Positions 48,155 to 56,984 are shown, counted from the first letter of the stretch. The stretch: DNA of 64,000 nt from Zipacnadum sp036504235 (GCA_036504235.1 DASXVN010000079.1:225531-289530), one strand, 5' to 3'. Program-made: numbers and translations. Notes: a model not told the origin generated them from the sequence alone.

Positions 48155-49084
48155 ATGCGAGTCATCTGGTTAGTCGTCGCTCTGCTTGCTCTGCTGGTTA
48201 GCGGGGCCCTGGTCGGCTGCGCCAAGCGCGCGCCGGCCGAGGGCCTCGCCGCCTCTGCTCCGGACAACGCTCTGGTGGAGAGCGCCCCCGCGCCGGCCAA
48301 TGACCTCGCCTCCGCCGCCCCGGACGCGCCCGGCAACGCCCTGACGACCGGCGGCCCGGCGGCGAAGAGCGCCCCTCCCGCGCCGCGACCGCGCCTCTCG
48401 GCGGCCGCCGCCGCGAGTGGCCCCCTCGGCACGGCGCTGCAGAAGGCGCAGGCCCTGCGCAGCTATGAGATGACCACCACCATGCCGGCCGGTCCCACGG
48501 GGCAGCCGGTGACCCTGCGCACCCTGGTTGAGATGTCCGGCGGCCAGACTGCGGCTATCGTCTCGGTCAGTCCGCGCGGCGTGTCGTACTCGCAGCCGGC
48601 GAAGCGCCAGGTTTACATGTACAACCCCCAGGACAAGACGGCCTTCCTCGTGCCCCCGCCCACCGCTCCCCCCGCCGGTGCGGGCGCCGCGGCGGGCGCG
48701 GGTCGCCCCGGTGGCGCCCCGCGCGGCGGCGGTTTCGGCGGGCGCTCCGCCGTGGATCGCCTGACCACGCTGGCCGCGGAGAATCCGAAAGTCAGCGACG
48801 CCAAGTTAGGCAGCCTGGACTGCTGGCTGGTGCAGACCACCGATCCGCGCGGCGACGTCGTCAAGACCTGGATCGACAAGCAGTACGGGTTGACCCGGCA
48901 GACCGTCGTCGGCGAGCGGACCCTGACCTTCGCCTACAGCCGCATCAATCAGGTGTCCCCCAGCGAGTTCCAGTTGCCCAGCGGTACGAAAATGGTCTCG
49001 CCCCCCGCCAACTTCGGCCAGGGTCGCGGCTTTGGTCAGGGCGGCGGACGCCGCGGCGGACCGCCCGCCGGCGGGGGCCAGTAG
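48155..49084 (+). CDS. LolA-like lipoprotein, copy 1
   Basis: A 309-residue lipoprotein: signal peptide with lipobox LVGC (Cys22), an Ala/Pro-rich linker, then a LolA/LolB-like half-barrel that may bind lipids or lipoproteins. Shared landmarks with copy 2 are ALRSYEMTTTM, QVYMYNPQDKTA, LDCWLVQTTD and WIDKQYGLTRQTVVG. A Gly-Ala-Pro insert (about 175-200) and a Gly/Arg-rich tail distinguish it. Copy 2 follows 83 bp downstream. RBS GGGAGGT precedes ATG 48155. Confidence 0.7.
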   Translation: MRVIWLVVALLALLVSGALVGCAKRAPAEGLAASAPDNALVESAPAPANDLASAAPDAPGNALTTGGPAAKSAPPAPRPRLSAAAAASGPLGTALQKAQALRSYEMTTTMPAGPTGQPVTLRTLVEMSGGQTAAIVSVSPRGVSYSQPAKRQVYMYNPQDKTAFLVPPPTAPPAGAGAAAGAGRPGGAPRGGGFGGRSAVDRLTTLAAENPKVSDAKLGSLDCWLVQTTDPRGDVVKTWIDKQYGLTRQTVVGERTLTFAYSRINQVSPSEFQLPSGTKMVSPPANFGQGRGFGQGGGRRGGPPAGGGQ

Positions 49085-49167
49085 CAGGTAAAACTCACCC
49101 CGACAGCGAACTGCTCCCTACGGCTAGCGTACCCGAGGTCAGCCGGAACTCCCAGGGAGGTCAGTCT

Positions 49168-49899
49168 ATGCGCCTATTTCGTTGTGTGCTCCTAGTTGTC
49201 GTCCTCGCCGCCCTCGTCTTTGTGGTCGGCTGCCCGAAAAAGCAGGCCGCTGAGCCCGGCGGGGGCGCGGCTTCCGCCCTTCCCGCCCCGCCCGCCGGTC
49301 CGCCGCCGGCCGTTGCCTCCAGCTCTGACCCCTTCGCCGACATTGCCGGCAAGATGAAGTCGCTCAAGAGCTTTGAGATGACCATCACCAGCAGCAAGGG
49401 CGGCCCCAGCCCCAAGCAGGAGGTCCAGCTCGCCGACGGCAAGTTGGTCGCGGCGCGCATTGACGCCGGGGGCAAAGCCGGCCTGATGATCATCAACTTC
49501 GACAAGAACGAAATGTACATGTACAACCCCGCGACCAAGGCCGCCATGAAGATGCCGATGGGCAAGAACAACCCGGCCGACGCCATGGACAAGTACGGCC
49601 CGAAGCAGCTCGCCGACCTCCAGGCCAAGCACCCCAAGGTCAGCAGCGAGACCGTGGACGGCGCAGACTGCTGGGTCCTGGAGACCACCGGCGCCAAGGG
49701 CGAGACGAGCAAGCTCTGGGTGGACAAAAAGCTCGGTCTGACCCGCCAGGTTGTCACCGGCGCGGACACCACGAAGATGACCTACAGTCGCGTCAACGAG
49801 ATTCCCAACAGCGATTTCGAGCTGCCCAAAGACGCCAAAGTCCAGTCCCTGCCCGCAATGCCGAATATGCCCGGCATGCCCAAAATGCCCAAGCCCTAG
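49168..49899 (+). CDS. LolA-like lipoprotein, copy 2
   Basis: A 243-residue lipoprotein with lipobox VVGC (Cys22) and the same core as copy 1: LKSFEMTITSS, EMYMYNPATKAA, ADCWVLETTG and LWVDKKLGLTRQVVTG. The lipid-binding-like domain is more compact, and the tail is Met/Pro-rich (MPNMPGMPKMPKP). RBS GGGAGG precedes ATG 49168. The tandem arrangement suggests duplication. Whether it sorts lipoproteins, as LolA does, or serves another outer-envelope role is unknown. Confidence 0.7.
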   Translation: MRLFRCVLLVVVLAALVFVVGCPKKQAAEPGGGAASALPAPPAGPPPAVASSSDPFADIAGKMKSLKSFEMTITSSKGGPSPKQEVQLADGKLVAARIDAGGKAGLMIINFDKNEMYMYNPATKAAMKMPMGKNNPADAMDKYGPKQLADLQAKHPKVSSETVDGADCWVLETTGAKGETSKLWVDKKLGLTRQVVTGADTTKMTYSRVNEIPNSDFELPKDAKVQSLPAMPNMPGMPKMPKP

Positions 49900-50010
49900 T
49901 CCGGGTTGCTGAGCGCCCCGTCACGAAGGTAAACGGCAACGCAGCACGAACTAAACAGCCGCCGGGTCCTGGACTCGGCGGCTATCTCTTTGTGAAGGGT
50001 GAACGACCAC

Positions 50011-50964
50011 ATGGCTTCCGACCTGACCTCCCGCGAGATCATCAAGCGCGTCATCCACTTCCAGGACCCGCCCCGCGTGGGCCTGTATTTCAGTCGCTTC
50101 GGCGTGGACGATACCGTGGATGTCTTCGATTTCCACATCCGCGACGCCCACAACGTGGACCCCTGGGGCGTCCAGTGGGTCACCCATCCCGACGTCCCCT
50201 CCCTGGGCCAGGTCAAGGAGCACTTGGTCAAAACGATGGCTGACGTGGCGAAGCTGACCCCGCCGGACCCCGTCTACTACGTCCAGCAGGTGCGCGAGGC
50301 CCTGGCCCGGCTCACCCCTGAGCAGCGCGACAAATACCGCTTCATTGCCACCTCCTCCGGCATCTGGGAGGTCTCCCGCTACCTGCGCGGGATGGCCGAG
50401 TTGATGGAGGACATGGTGCTGGACCCGGCGCTGGTCGATGCGGTGGTGGCCTTCTCCGCCGACTACTGGGTAGCGTTCCTGGAGGAACTCGCCCCGCTGG
50501 CCGACGAGATCGACGCGATCTGGATGTTTGATGACTGGGGCACCCAGAGCGATGTAATGATCAGCCCGACCATGTGGCGCCGCTACTTCGGCCCGCACTA
50601 CCGCCGCATCGTGGCCGCCGCCCATGCGCTGGGGATGGACTTCTGGCTGCACTCCTGCGGCCGCGTAACCAACCTGATCGGGGACTTCATCGACGTAGGC
50701 ATGGACCTGGTCAACCCCTACCAGAGCAAGACCTGCGGCTATGAGGAAGTAGCGGAGAAGTTCGCCGGCAAGATCGCCTTCCTGGCCACGGTGGACACCC
50801 AGGCGACCCTCACCCGCGGCACGGTGGCGCAGGTCAAGTCGGAAATCCCCCGCGTAGCGAAGTGGGGCACCGAGCACGGCGGCCTGATCGTGAGCAACTA
50901 CAACTACGACACCCCCGAGGAAAACGAGCAGGCGGTCCTGGACTACTTCCTGGCGAAGGGGTAG
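50011..50964 (+). CDS. URO-D superfamily protein, copy with degenerate distal ligand
   Basis: A 317-residue URO-D-like protein (SREIIKRVIHFQDPPRVGL). The first zinc motif H-x-C is intact in WLHSCGRVTNL, but where MtaA-like proteins have a distal Cys this one reads LIVSNYNYDTPEEN, with no Cys or His. Zinc-thiol chemistry may therefore be altered. FDDWGTQSDVMISPTMW is shared with the copy at 59190, which groups the two as one subfamily. ATG 50011 is preferred to a GTG at 49999. Substrate is unknown. Confidence 0.8.
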   Translation: MASDLTSREIIKRVIHFQDPPRVGLYFSRFGVDDTVDVFDFHIRDAHNVDPWGVQWVTHPDVPSLGQVKEHLVKTMADVAKLTPPDPVYYVQQVREALARLTPEQRDKYRFIATSSGIWEVSRYLRGMAELMEDMVLDPALVDAVVAFSADYWVAFLEELAPLADEIDAIWMFDDWGTQSDVMISPTMWRRYFGPHYRRIVAAAHALGMDFWLHSCGRVTNLIGDFIDVGMDLVNPYQSKTCGYEEVAEKFAGKIAFLATVDTQATLTRGTVAQVKSEIPRVAKWGTEHGGLIVSNYNYDTPEENEQAVLDYFLAKG

Positions 50965-50987
50965 GGGAGAAGGACGTCGCCGTACTG

Positions 50988-51049
50988 TAGGGCGGGGGCC
51001 ACGTCCCCCGCCGGCCGTTAGTCAGTGGCACCGGCGTCTCGCCGGTGGG
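50988..51049. repeat. Two dispersed palindromes after the URO-D gene
   Basis: TAGGGCGGGGGC..GTCCCCCGCC (50988-51012) and GGCACCGGCGtctCGCCGGTG (51025-51049). The latter recurs at 55941-55965 and inside the PLD gene. Confidence 0.65.
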
Positions 51050-51066
51050 TCCGCCGCTGGGCCCCA

Positions 51067-51146
51067 CCCGTGAGCGCTCGCCCTTGCCTCTGCCGTTGCC
51101 TCTGCCTTTCCCCCCTCTCCTGCCAGGAGAGGGGCCGGGGGTGAGG
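51067..51146. repeat. Repeat with GAGCGCTCG and CTCTCCT/AGGAGAG palindromes
   Basis: CCCGTGAGCGCTCGCCCTTG (51067 on) is repeated at 55983; CTCTCCTgccAGGAGAG (51112-51146) has relatives at 37392 and 38146. No gene is seen in 50965-51165. Confidence 0.6.
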
Positions 51147-51165
51147 CCGGGCAACCGCTGCCCTC

Positions 51166-52701
51166 CTACCTCCTCCGCCACAAGGTAAATATCCCCAGCG
51201 CAACCTCCGCCCGATACCCCTCCCGGAAGGCCACCAACTCCGGCCGGCTCTCCCACAGGGCCCGTGAGGTCAGCGGCAGCAGATCGTTCTGGTCATTGTC
51301 GGCGACCACCAGGTACGTCGGCGGGTGCGCGTTCAAGTCGCGGAGGAACTCGCCCTGCCACTTCGCCCCCAGCGCCGGATCGCGCTCGGCGGCGGCGTAC
51401 AGCGGGTAGTCAAAGCCAAAGCGCGTCGGGCAGCGCCGGTCGGCGAGGTAGTAGATCTGCGGCTCGAAACCCCACACCAGCACGTATTCCTCCGGCCCGG
51501 TATGCGCCTGCAGGTAGCGCGCCACCTCCCGGTTGTTGCTGTAGGAGAAGGCCTGGCGGTTGGTGAAGCGGTGCTCGAAGGCGGCCCGGCTGACGCGCCC
51601 GGTCACCGTGGGCGCCCAGGCCTGCACCTGGTAGACGACCGCCGGCGCCGCCAGCCCCGCGACCACGATCGCCCCCAGCACCGCCGCCCCGCTCCCCCGC
51701 CAGCGCTGCGCGGGACCCGAGGAGGCCAGCCCCGCCGCGCCCAGCAGCGCCAGCGGCGGCAGCAGCAGCCACCAGTGATACTCCCAGTACTTGTTCTGCA
51801 CCACCAAGAGCACCACGCCGCCCAGCAGCCACGCACCCAGCGCCGGCCGGTAGCGCGCCGCCGCCGGATGCGTCAGCCACAGGCCCCCGAACAGCGCCAG
51901 GCCGATCAGGTAGGCATGGGAGAGCAGGTACGCGCCGGCCGCGGACAGCGGCTGGAAGCCGGGCACCGTGCCGTGCGCGTGGGGATTGAACTGCAGCAGA
52001 ATCTCCGCCGCCGCCGGCAGCCCGCCCCGCATCCCCAGCCACCCGGCCACCGCCACCGTGGGCAGCACCCCCGCGCCCAAGTACAGCCACGCTGCGCTCC
52101 GCCGCCGCGCCGGCTCTCCCGTGGGCGTCCACCACAAACACGGCAGCAACGCGGGGATCAGCAGGTACAGCAGCGGGAACTTGTACAGCGCCGCCCAGCC
52201 CACCAGCAGCCCGGCCAGCGCTGCGCGCGGCAGCAGCCGTCGCCCGCCGCCGAACAGGAGCGCCGCCGCGATCGTGGCCAGCATCGCCGCCCAGCCGTCC
52301 GGCTGCGCGGTCTGCCAGTACCCCGACTGCGCGTAGGCCAGGCCCCAAAACAGCGGCGCCCACCACGCCGCCCAGCGCCCCGCCACCCGCCCGGTCAGCC
52401 GCCCCAGGGCCAGCAGCGACGCGCTCAGCAGCAGCAAATCCACCAGCCGCAGCCCCCACTGGTTGCGCCCCAGCAGCAGTTGCGTCGCGGCGAATTGCAG
52501 GTGCGTGGCGGGCCCCTTCTGCTCCCAGGCGTCCCGGTAGGGCAGCCCCCCGTGCGCCACCACGTCCCCCACCCAGGCAAACACCCCTTGGTCGCGGCCC
52601 ATCGCCCAGGACAGCGTACTAATCGCCCACAGCGCCAAAAGCGCATAGCCGGCGATCAGGGCCGCGGTGCTAAGTATCTGCAAGGGATGAAGACGCCGCA
52701 T
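51166..52701 (-). CDS. GT39/ArnT-like membrane glycosyltransferase (GT-C)
   Basis: A 511-residue polytopic membrane protein with about ten helices. The first periplasmic loop has the acidic motif RDQGVFAWVGDVVAHGGLPYRDAW followed by EQKGPATHL, a recurrent pattern in Dol-P-mannosyltransferase-like enzymes using lipid-linked sugars. The C-terminal half includes a soluble segment (EEYVLVWGFEPQIYYLADR) typical of these bacterial families. Donor and acceptor are unknown. It is a monocistronic minus-strand gene. Confidence 0.8.
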   Translation of the reverse strand: MRRLHPLQILSTAALIAGYALLALWAISTLSWAMGRDQGVFAWVGDVVAHGGLPYRDAWEQKGPATHLQFAATQLLLGRNQWGLRLVDLLLLSASLLALGRLTGRVAGRWAAWWAPLFWGLAYAQSGYWQTAQPDGWAAMLATIAAALLFGGGRRLLPRAALAGLLVGWAALYKFPLLYLLIPALLPCLWWTPTGEPARRRSAAWLYLGAGVLPTVAVAGWLGMRGGLPAAAEILLQFNPHAHGTVPGFQPLSAAGAYLLSHAYLIGLALFGGLWLTHPAAARYRPALGAWLLGGVVLLVVQNKYWEYHWWLLLPPLALLGAAGLASSGPAQRWRGSGAAVLGAIVVAGLAAPAVVYQVQAWAPTVTGRVSRAAFEHRFTNRQAFSYSNNREVARYLQAHTGPEEYVLVWGFEPQIYYLADRRCPTRFGFDYPLYAAAERDPALGAKWQGEFLRDLNAHPPTYLVVADNDQNDLLPLTSRALWESRPELVAFREGYRAEVALGIFTLWRRR

Positions 52702-52777
52702 CTCAGGGGCTATCTTTGCGCCGCCAGAGGGTGAAATCCTCTAGTGAGGTCGCAGTGGGCGAAAGGCAGAAGCTGCA

Positions 52778-52806
52778 TTGACAGGCACCCAGAGATCGTG
52801 TATACC
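52778..52806 (+). promoter_or_regulatory. Promoter (TTGACA-N17-TATACC) of the nuclease module
   Basis: A perfect -35 TTGACA (52778-52783) and -10 TATACC (52801-52806) lie 17 bp apart. Initiation near 52813 leaves ~80 nt before the first start codon. Confidence 0.75.
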
Positions 52807-52895
52807 CGGATCGTCAAAGACTGGCCCGCCCACCAGTCCTAACGACCCGCGCCGCCCGCCGCGCCGAAAGAGTGAGAGCATTGCAGCCCACTGAA

Positions 52896-53663
52896 ATGAC
52901 CTGGAAGGCCGTAGTGGCCGAAGCCCTTCGCGACCTCGGCGGCGAAGCCCACCTTCGCGATATCAACGAGCACGTCGCCATTGCCGCTCAGGCGAAGATA
53001 GCTACCAACCCGAGTTGGCAAGACACTATTCGGCGCGTGGTGCGGCAGTACTCCGTGTTCGAACCGGTGCCGCCGGCGCGCAGTGGAGTGTACCGGCTGG
53101 TGGAGACCGAGGCGCCTGCTCTGCAGGCGCAAAGCATTGACAGCGCCGATGAAGAGGTCAACCATTCGATAGCCCAGGGGATGTTGGTCTCGTTGGGCAG
53201 GCTCTACGGATACGAGACCTTCGTGCCGGCGTCCGACCAGTCCATGCGGTCCTTCCAGGGCGAGAAACTCGGGCAATTGGTGAGCGTTCGCGACTGCGCC
53301 TCGGTGTTCCCCAGCAACAACGTCTCCCGAATCAAGCAGATAGACGTACTGTGGTTTGACGAGGACGACGGGCTCTTTCCCGTCTACGCCTTCGAAGTAG
53401 AGCACACGACCAGAGTGCGCGATGGAATGGACCGTCTTCTGAAAATACCGGCACGTTTCCCCGCGCAGTTGTTCGTACTCGGGGCAAGTGACAAGGAGGA
53501 GCAACTCTTCCAGCGGCTCCTGGGACAAGCTCCCCTAAGCCAGTATCGCCACAAGTTCACCTTCCGCCGCTATCAGCAGCTTGAGAGTCTGTACAACCTT
53601 GCCACCCAGCACGGTGCCGAACGGGACGAGTTCGGTGTGCTGGAACGCTCTGCGAGGCTTTGA
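52896..53663 (+). CDS. HARE-HTH-like winged helix fused to a PD-(D/E)XK-like nuclease domain
   Basis: A ~255-residue protein. Residues 1-70 (WKAVVAEALRDLGGEAHLRDI, then TIRRVVRQY) fit the HARE-HTH winged helix, found in restriction enzymes and chromatin proteins. The second domain carries a nuclease-like core: IDVLWFD (Asp150) and YAFEVEHTT (Glu167-Val-Glu169), an E-x-E variant of PD-(D/E)XK. No methyltransferase is adjacent. ATG 52896 begins the HTH domain; GTG 52872 or TTG 52881 are alternatives. The downstream nuclease gene follows by 2 bp, so the two act together. Restriction or defence role is inferred. Confidence 0.65.
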   Translation: MTWKAVVAEALRDLGGEAHLRDINEHVAIAAQAKIATNPSWQDTIRRVVRQYSVFEPVPPARSGVYRLVETEAPALQAQSIDSADEEVNHSIAQGMLVSLGRLYGYETFVPASDQSMRSFQGEKLGQLVSVRDCASVFPSNNVSRIKQIDVLWFDEDDGLFPVYAFEVEHTTRVRDGMDRLLKIPARFPAQLFVLGASDKEEQLFQRLLGQAPLSQYRHKFTFRRYQQLESLYNLATQHGAERDEFGVLERSARL

Positions 53664-53665
53664 AG

Positions 53666-54433
53666 ATGGGCTACAAGGACGACAAATGGCGCGAAGCGCC
53701 CGACTATTGTGTCGAGTGCGACAATTTTCGACCGCTGAACAAGGTCGCCGTCTGCCAATCATGCTGGGAGTCTGGCCCTTCGGGCCAGGAGGACTGGGAA
53801 GAGGACCCTCAGCATAGCGAACGGCACTACGTCCATTCTCCGGACTCAGCCGCTGCATCTCGTATCAATCTGTGGGTGCGAAGTACGAGCCAGACGAAGA
53901 AGGATGCCGAACGCGGCCTTGCTCGGTTGAACCGGCTCCAATTCGGGCGGGAAGCCTCTCTTCCGAAGTTATTCAGCTCGGTTCCTGGCTACAGCGTACG
54001 TGAAGTGCCCGCAAAGGTTGGCATCGGCGTCTTCTTCGACGGCGAGCTCGTCGCGCGGTGCTTCAGGAAGCATGAACTGTACGAGTTTCTGGAGGATAGT
54101 GGCATCGACTGGTGGGAGGTCATCTCGAGGAGGCTCCTTCCAGACTATGCGCTGCTTGTCATGGCCTTCGACACACTGTTCACCTTCGAGATGAACCAGA
54201 AGGCAGCGAGTTCGGTGGTCGAGAAGCTACAGACCTGCGACTTCAAGCATAAACAATACCTCAGACTGGTTTCCAAACTTGGCTTGAGAGTGGAGTGCGT
54301 CTACGTTCTGAATGATCGTTTCAGGAAGCCGGAGTTTGAGGATGTCCTGGACTACATCCGCAGCGTGAACTGCTCCTACCAGTTCGAGGAAATCCCGCTT
54401 GCGTGGCTGGGCTTGCCTGCCCGCACCGCCTGA
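53666..54433 (+). CDS. Zinc-ribbon PD-(D/E)XK restriction-endonuclease-like protein
   Basis: A 255-residue protein. A zinc ribbon opens it (C15-x2-C18 and C30-x2-C33). The C-terminal half has the layout of type II restriction nucleases: P159-D160, F-T-F-E175-M-N-Q-K179, then VVEKLQTCDFKHKQYLRL, GLRVECVYVLNDRF and FEEIPLAWLGL. Where E-x-K is expected the third position is Asn177, with a Lys two residues later, so the catalytic Lys may have moved. It lies 2 bp after the HTH-nuclease gene and ends at a terminator. Specificity and cognate methylase are unknown. Confidence 0.65.
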   Translation: MGYKDDKWREAPDYCVECDNFRPLNKVAVCQSCWESGPSGQEDWEEDPQHSERHYVHSPDSAAASRINLWVRSTSQTKKDAERGLARLNRLQFGREASLPKLFSSVPGYSVREVPAKVGIGVFFDGELVARCFRKHELYEFLEDSGIDWWEVISRRLLPDYALLVMAFDTLFTFEMNQKAASSVVEKLQTCDFKHKQYLRLVSKLGLRVECVYVLNDRFRKPEFEDVLDYIRSVNCSYQFEEIPLAWLGLPARTA

Positions 54434-54466
54434 CTGCCCGCCGGTCCCCCCGAACCCCAAGCAAAA

Positions 54467-54500
54467 GAGCCCACTCTCGCCAGAGTGGGCTCTCTCGTTT
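54467..54500. terminator. Bidirectional terminator between nuclease module and argG
   Basis: GAGCCCACTCT (54467-54477) pairs with AGAGTGGGCTC (54482-54492), followed by TCTCGTTT; an A-run (54463-54466) serves the opposite strand. Confidence 0.85.
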
Positions 54501-54523
54501 CCGTCCACTTTCCTCGCCCGCGC

Positions 54524-55756
54524 TTAGTCCATATTCAGGCCGCGCTTGGCCAGGATCTTGTACTGCATGGCGTGGATCTTCGTGGCCGGACCGCTTTCGC
54601 GCTGGTCCCAGCCCGCCGTCGCCAGGCTGCGCAGCTCGGGCGCGAACAGCCCCGTGCTGGACTCGCGGCCCAGGATGTCGATGGTGCCCTTGAACAGCCG
54701 CACCTTGTAGACGCCGTTGACCGCCCACTGGCTGCTCTGGCAGAAGGCCGCGCAGTCCTGCGTGATCGGGTGGAACCAACCGCCGTGATAGACCATGTAG
54801 GCCCACTGGCGCTCTACCGACGGCTTGAACTGGATCTGCTCCTTGGTCAGGCAGAGCTGCTCCAGGTCCTGGTGCAGGCCCAGGATGATCTTGGCCGCCG
54901 GCGCCTCGTAGACCTCGCGGGACTTGAGGCCGATCAGGCCATCCTCGAACATATCAATCTTGCCGATCGAGTTCTCGCCGCCCACGCGGTTGAGGTAGTG
55001 GATGATGGCGGCGAGGTCGGTGAAGACGCCCTCGTCGCTGCTCACCCGCACCGGCAGGCCCGCCTGGAACTCGATCTCCAGGTCGGTTGGCACGTTCGGC
55101 GCGTTCTCCGGGTACTTGTACCACATGTAGTCTTCCTGCGCGATGCGCATCTGCAGGTTGTCCACCTCACCCGAGCCGATCGAGCGGCACCACATGGTGC
55201 GGTCGTCGCCGATGCCGGGGTTGTAGGGGATGCCGTACTCGCCGGAGAGCACCTTCTCCTCCTGGCGGGTGAAGTTCCACTCGCGCACCGGGACGATGAC
55301 CTTCAGGTCCGGGGCGAACATGCCAAAGACGTTGGCCATGCGGTACTGGTCGTTGCCCTTGCCGGTCGAGCCCTCGCAGATGGCGTCGCAGCCCTGCTCG
55401 ACGGCGAATTCGGCCACGCGGCGGGCGATGAGCTGCCGGGTCATGGAGGTGGCCACCGGGTAGCCCTCGTAGCTGGAGTTTGCATAGATGGCCCGGGTGA
55501 TGAAGTCGTTGACGAACTCCGGCTGGACGTCCATCAGCGACCAGGGCACGTTGCACAGCTCGGCCTTCATGCGGCAGTCTTCCAGTTCCTGCTCGGTGAG
55601 GCCCACGTCGCAGGTGATGGCGAGTACTTCCTCCGCGCCATAGCGGTCCGGCAGCAGCTTCAGCGCCAGCGCGGAATCGAGGCCGCCGGAATAGGCGACC
55701 GCGACTTTCTTGCACTGGGGCAGCTCGATCAGATAGTCTCCGTTGACTTCGGACAT
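54524..55756 (-). CDS. argG: Argininosuccinate synthase
   Basis: A 410-residue ATP-dependent ligase joining citrulline and aspartate in arginine synthesis. The PP-loop is AYSGGLDS (21-28); further signatures are YEGYPVATSMTRQLIA, CEGSTGKGNDQYRM, GGENSIGKIDMFEDGLIGLKSRE and the C-terminal GHP-type WFHPITQD. Length is normal. RBS AGGAGGG precedes the start; a near-consensus promoter lies ~130 nt upstream. argH is not adjacent. Confidence 0.95.
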   Translation of the reverse strand: MSEVNGDYLIELPQCKKVAVAYSGGLDSALALKLLPDRYGAEEVLAITCDVGLTEQELEDCRMKAELCNVPWSLMDVQPEFVNDFITRAIYANSSYEGYPVATSMTRQLIARRVAEFAVEQGCDAICEGSTGKGNDQYRMANVFGMFAPDLKVIVPVREWNFTRQEEKVLSGEYGIPYNPGIGDDRTMWCRSIGSGEVDNLQMRIAQEDYMWYKYPENAPNVPTDLEIEFQAGLPVRVSSDEGVFTDLAAIIHYLNRVGGENSIGKIDMFEDGLIGLKSREVYEAPAAKIILGLHQDLEQLCLTKEQIQFKPSVERQWAYMVYHGGWFHPITQDCAAFCQSSQWAVNGVYKVRLFKGTIDILGRESSTGLFAPELRSLATAGWDQRESGPATKIHAMQYKILAKRGLNMD

Positions 55757-55894
55757 AGTAGAACCCTCCTGTGAGGCGCGATAGGCGCCGTATCCTCAGG
55801 GGCGACAGCTCCCGCGACCGCCGTCTGCCCACCTACCAGACATACAAAATACCGACCAACCCCAGGGGGGCGGCCGGAGCAAGGCGTACCGCAC

Positions 55895-55923
55895 ATTATG
55901 CCCTGCGCCGCCCCGCAGGTCAA
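55895..55923 (-). promoter_or_regulatory. Promoter (TTGACC-N17-CATAAT) of argG
   Basis: On the minus strand TTGACC is at 55923-55918 and CATAAT at 55900-55895, 17 bp apart. The start near 55888 gives a ~130-nt leader. Confidence 0.65.
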
Positions 55924-55940
55924 GAGCGATCCGGCTGTCG

Positions 55941-56141
55941 GTGGCACCGGCGTCTCGCCGGTGGGGCTGCCGCTGTGCCTCGCCCGTGAGCGCTCGCCCT
56001 TGCCTCTGCCGTTTCCCCCGGAGGGGCCGCACGAGCGCAGCGAGGTCGGCCCGGCCGTTTGCCTTGCCGTTGTCCCCCTGCCTTTCCCTCCCCTATCTAG
56101 GGGAGGGCGGAGGCGGCGCAGCCGCCTCCGGGGAGGGGTCC
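55941..56141. repeat. Array of four dispersed repeats upstream of the pseudopilin gene
   Basis: In order: GGCACCGGCGtctCGCCGGTG (55941-55965), CCCGTGAGCGCTCGCCCTTG (55983 on), GAGGGGCCGCACGAGCGCAG plus ..GGCCCGGCCG (56020-56058), and the CCTCCCCTA/TAGGGGAGG element (56087-56141). Every one recurs elsewhere in the window. The 55757-56265 gap has no gene apart from promoters. Confidence 0.65.
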
Positions 56142-56194
56142 GCCGTTCGCCGTTGCCTTTCCCTCCCTTCCGCACCCCTAGTGCTTCGATTCTC

Positions 56195-56223
56195 TTGACA
56201 GCAAACCTGCCCATTCGTATAAT
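56195..56223 (+). promoter_or_regulatory. Perfect consensus promoter (TTGACA-N17-TATAAT), pseudopilin 1
   Basis: The -35 (56195-56200) and -10 (56218-56223) match the sigma-70 consensus at all 12 positions with ideal 17-bp spacing. Very strong constitutive expression is expected. Confidence 0.9.
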
Positions 56224-56265
56224 GATATGTAGTTGTACAGCCTATGCCATAGGGAGGTCTTCTAA

Positions 56266-56955
56266 GTGCGCAAAGGTTTCACGCTCATCGAGTTGTTGGT
56301 CGTCATTGCGATCATCGCCATTTTGGCGGCGATCCTCTTTCCCGTCTTCGCCCGGGCCCGCGCCAAGGCCCAGCAAAGCAACTGCCTGAGCAACGTCAAG
56401 CAGATCATGCTCGGCTGGCAGATGTACATGTCCGACTACGACACCTGCCTCCCCGGTTGGAACGAATACACGATCGGGGGAGGGGCGGGGAGCGCTATGC
56501 TTTCCGGGCTGCTCATGCCCTACGTCAAGAACGGCCAAATCTTCTTCTGCCCTGGCAACGGCATCGTGCAGCGCAACTACGCCGGCTGGCCCGCCCCCTG
56601 GGGCCAGGCCCCGCCCTGGTCCGAGTACTGCTGCGACGTGATAGATAACAACATCGCCCACAAGAAGCAGGACCTGTTCGGCTACCCGGCGGAAATGGCG
56701 ATAGTCTTCGACATGCGCAAGGACGCGTCCTCAGACAGCTTCTTCGACTGTCGCTATGGTTTCGTATCGGTAGCCGGGACGAACCGCCTGCCCGGCGCCG
56801 ACAACCAGGCCCCGCATAGCGCTGGCCTGAATGCCGGTTTCCTCGATGGGCACGCCAAGTACATGACCGTGGCTACGGGGCTGACCATGCAGGACCCCAC
56901 CACCGGCCTGCCGGTCACGACCGCCCAGCGGCACTTCTGGTGGGGCGTCGACTAG
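56266..56955 (+). CDS. Type IV pilin-like/pseudopilin, DUF1559-like, copy 1
   Basis: A 229-residue secreted protein with a class III signal: RKG^FTLIELLVVIAIIAIL, where prepilin peptidase cuts before Phe and Glu5 is retained. The helix continues into FPVFARARAKAQQ. The globular domain has DGHAKYM near the end, the H-x-G/DGHA motif of DUF1559-type proteins numerous in Planctomycetes and Armatimonadota. The start is GTG 56266 with AGGGAGG upstream. Copy 2 follows 175 bp downstream behind a matching promoter. Role (surface filament or secretion) is unknown. Confidence 0.85.
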   Translation: MRKGFTLIELLVVIAIIAILAAILFPVFARARAKAQQSNCLSNVKQIMLGWQMYMSDYDTCLPGWNEYTIGGGAGSAMLSGLLMPYVKNGQIFFCPGNGIVQRNYAGWPAPWGQAPPWSEYCCDVIDNNIAHKKQDLFGYPAEMAIVFDMRKDASSDSFFDCRYGFVSVAGTNRLPGADNQAPHSAGLNAGFLDGHAKYMTVATGLTMQDPTTGLPVTTAQRHFWWGVD

Positions 56956-56984
56956 CGCCCCCTTTCCTCAACGTCCCGCCCCTA

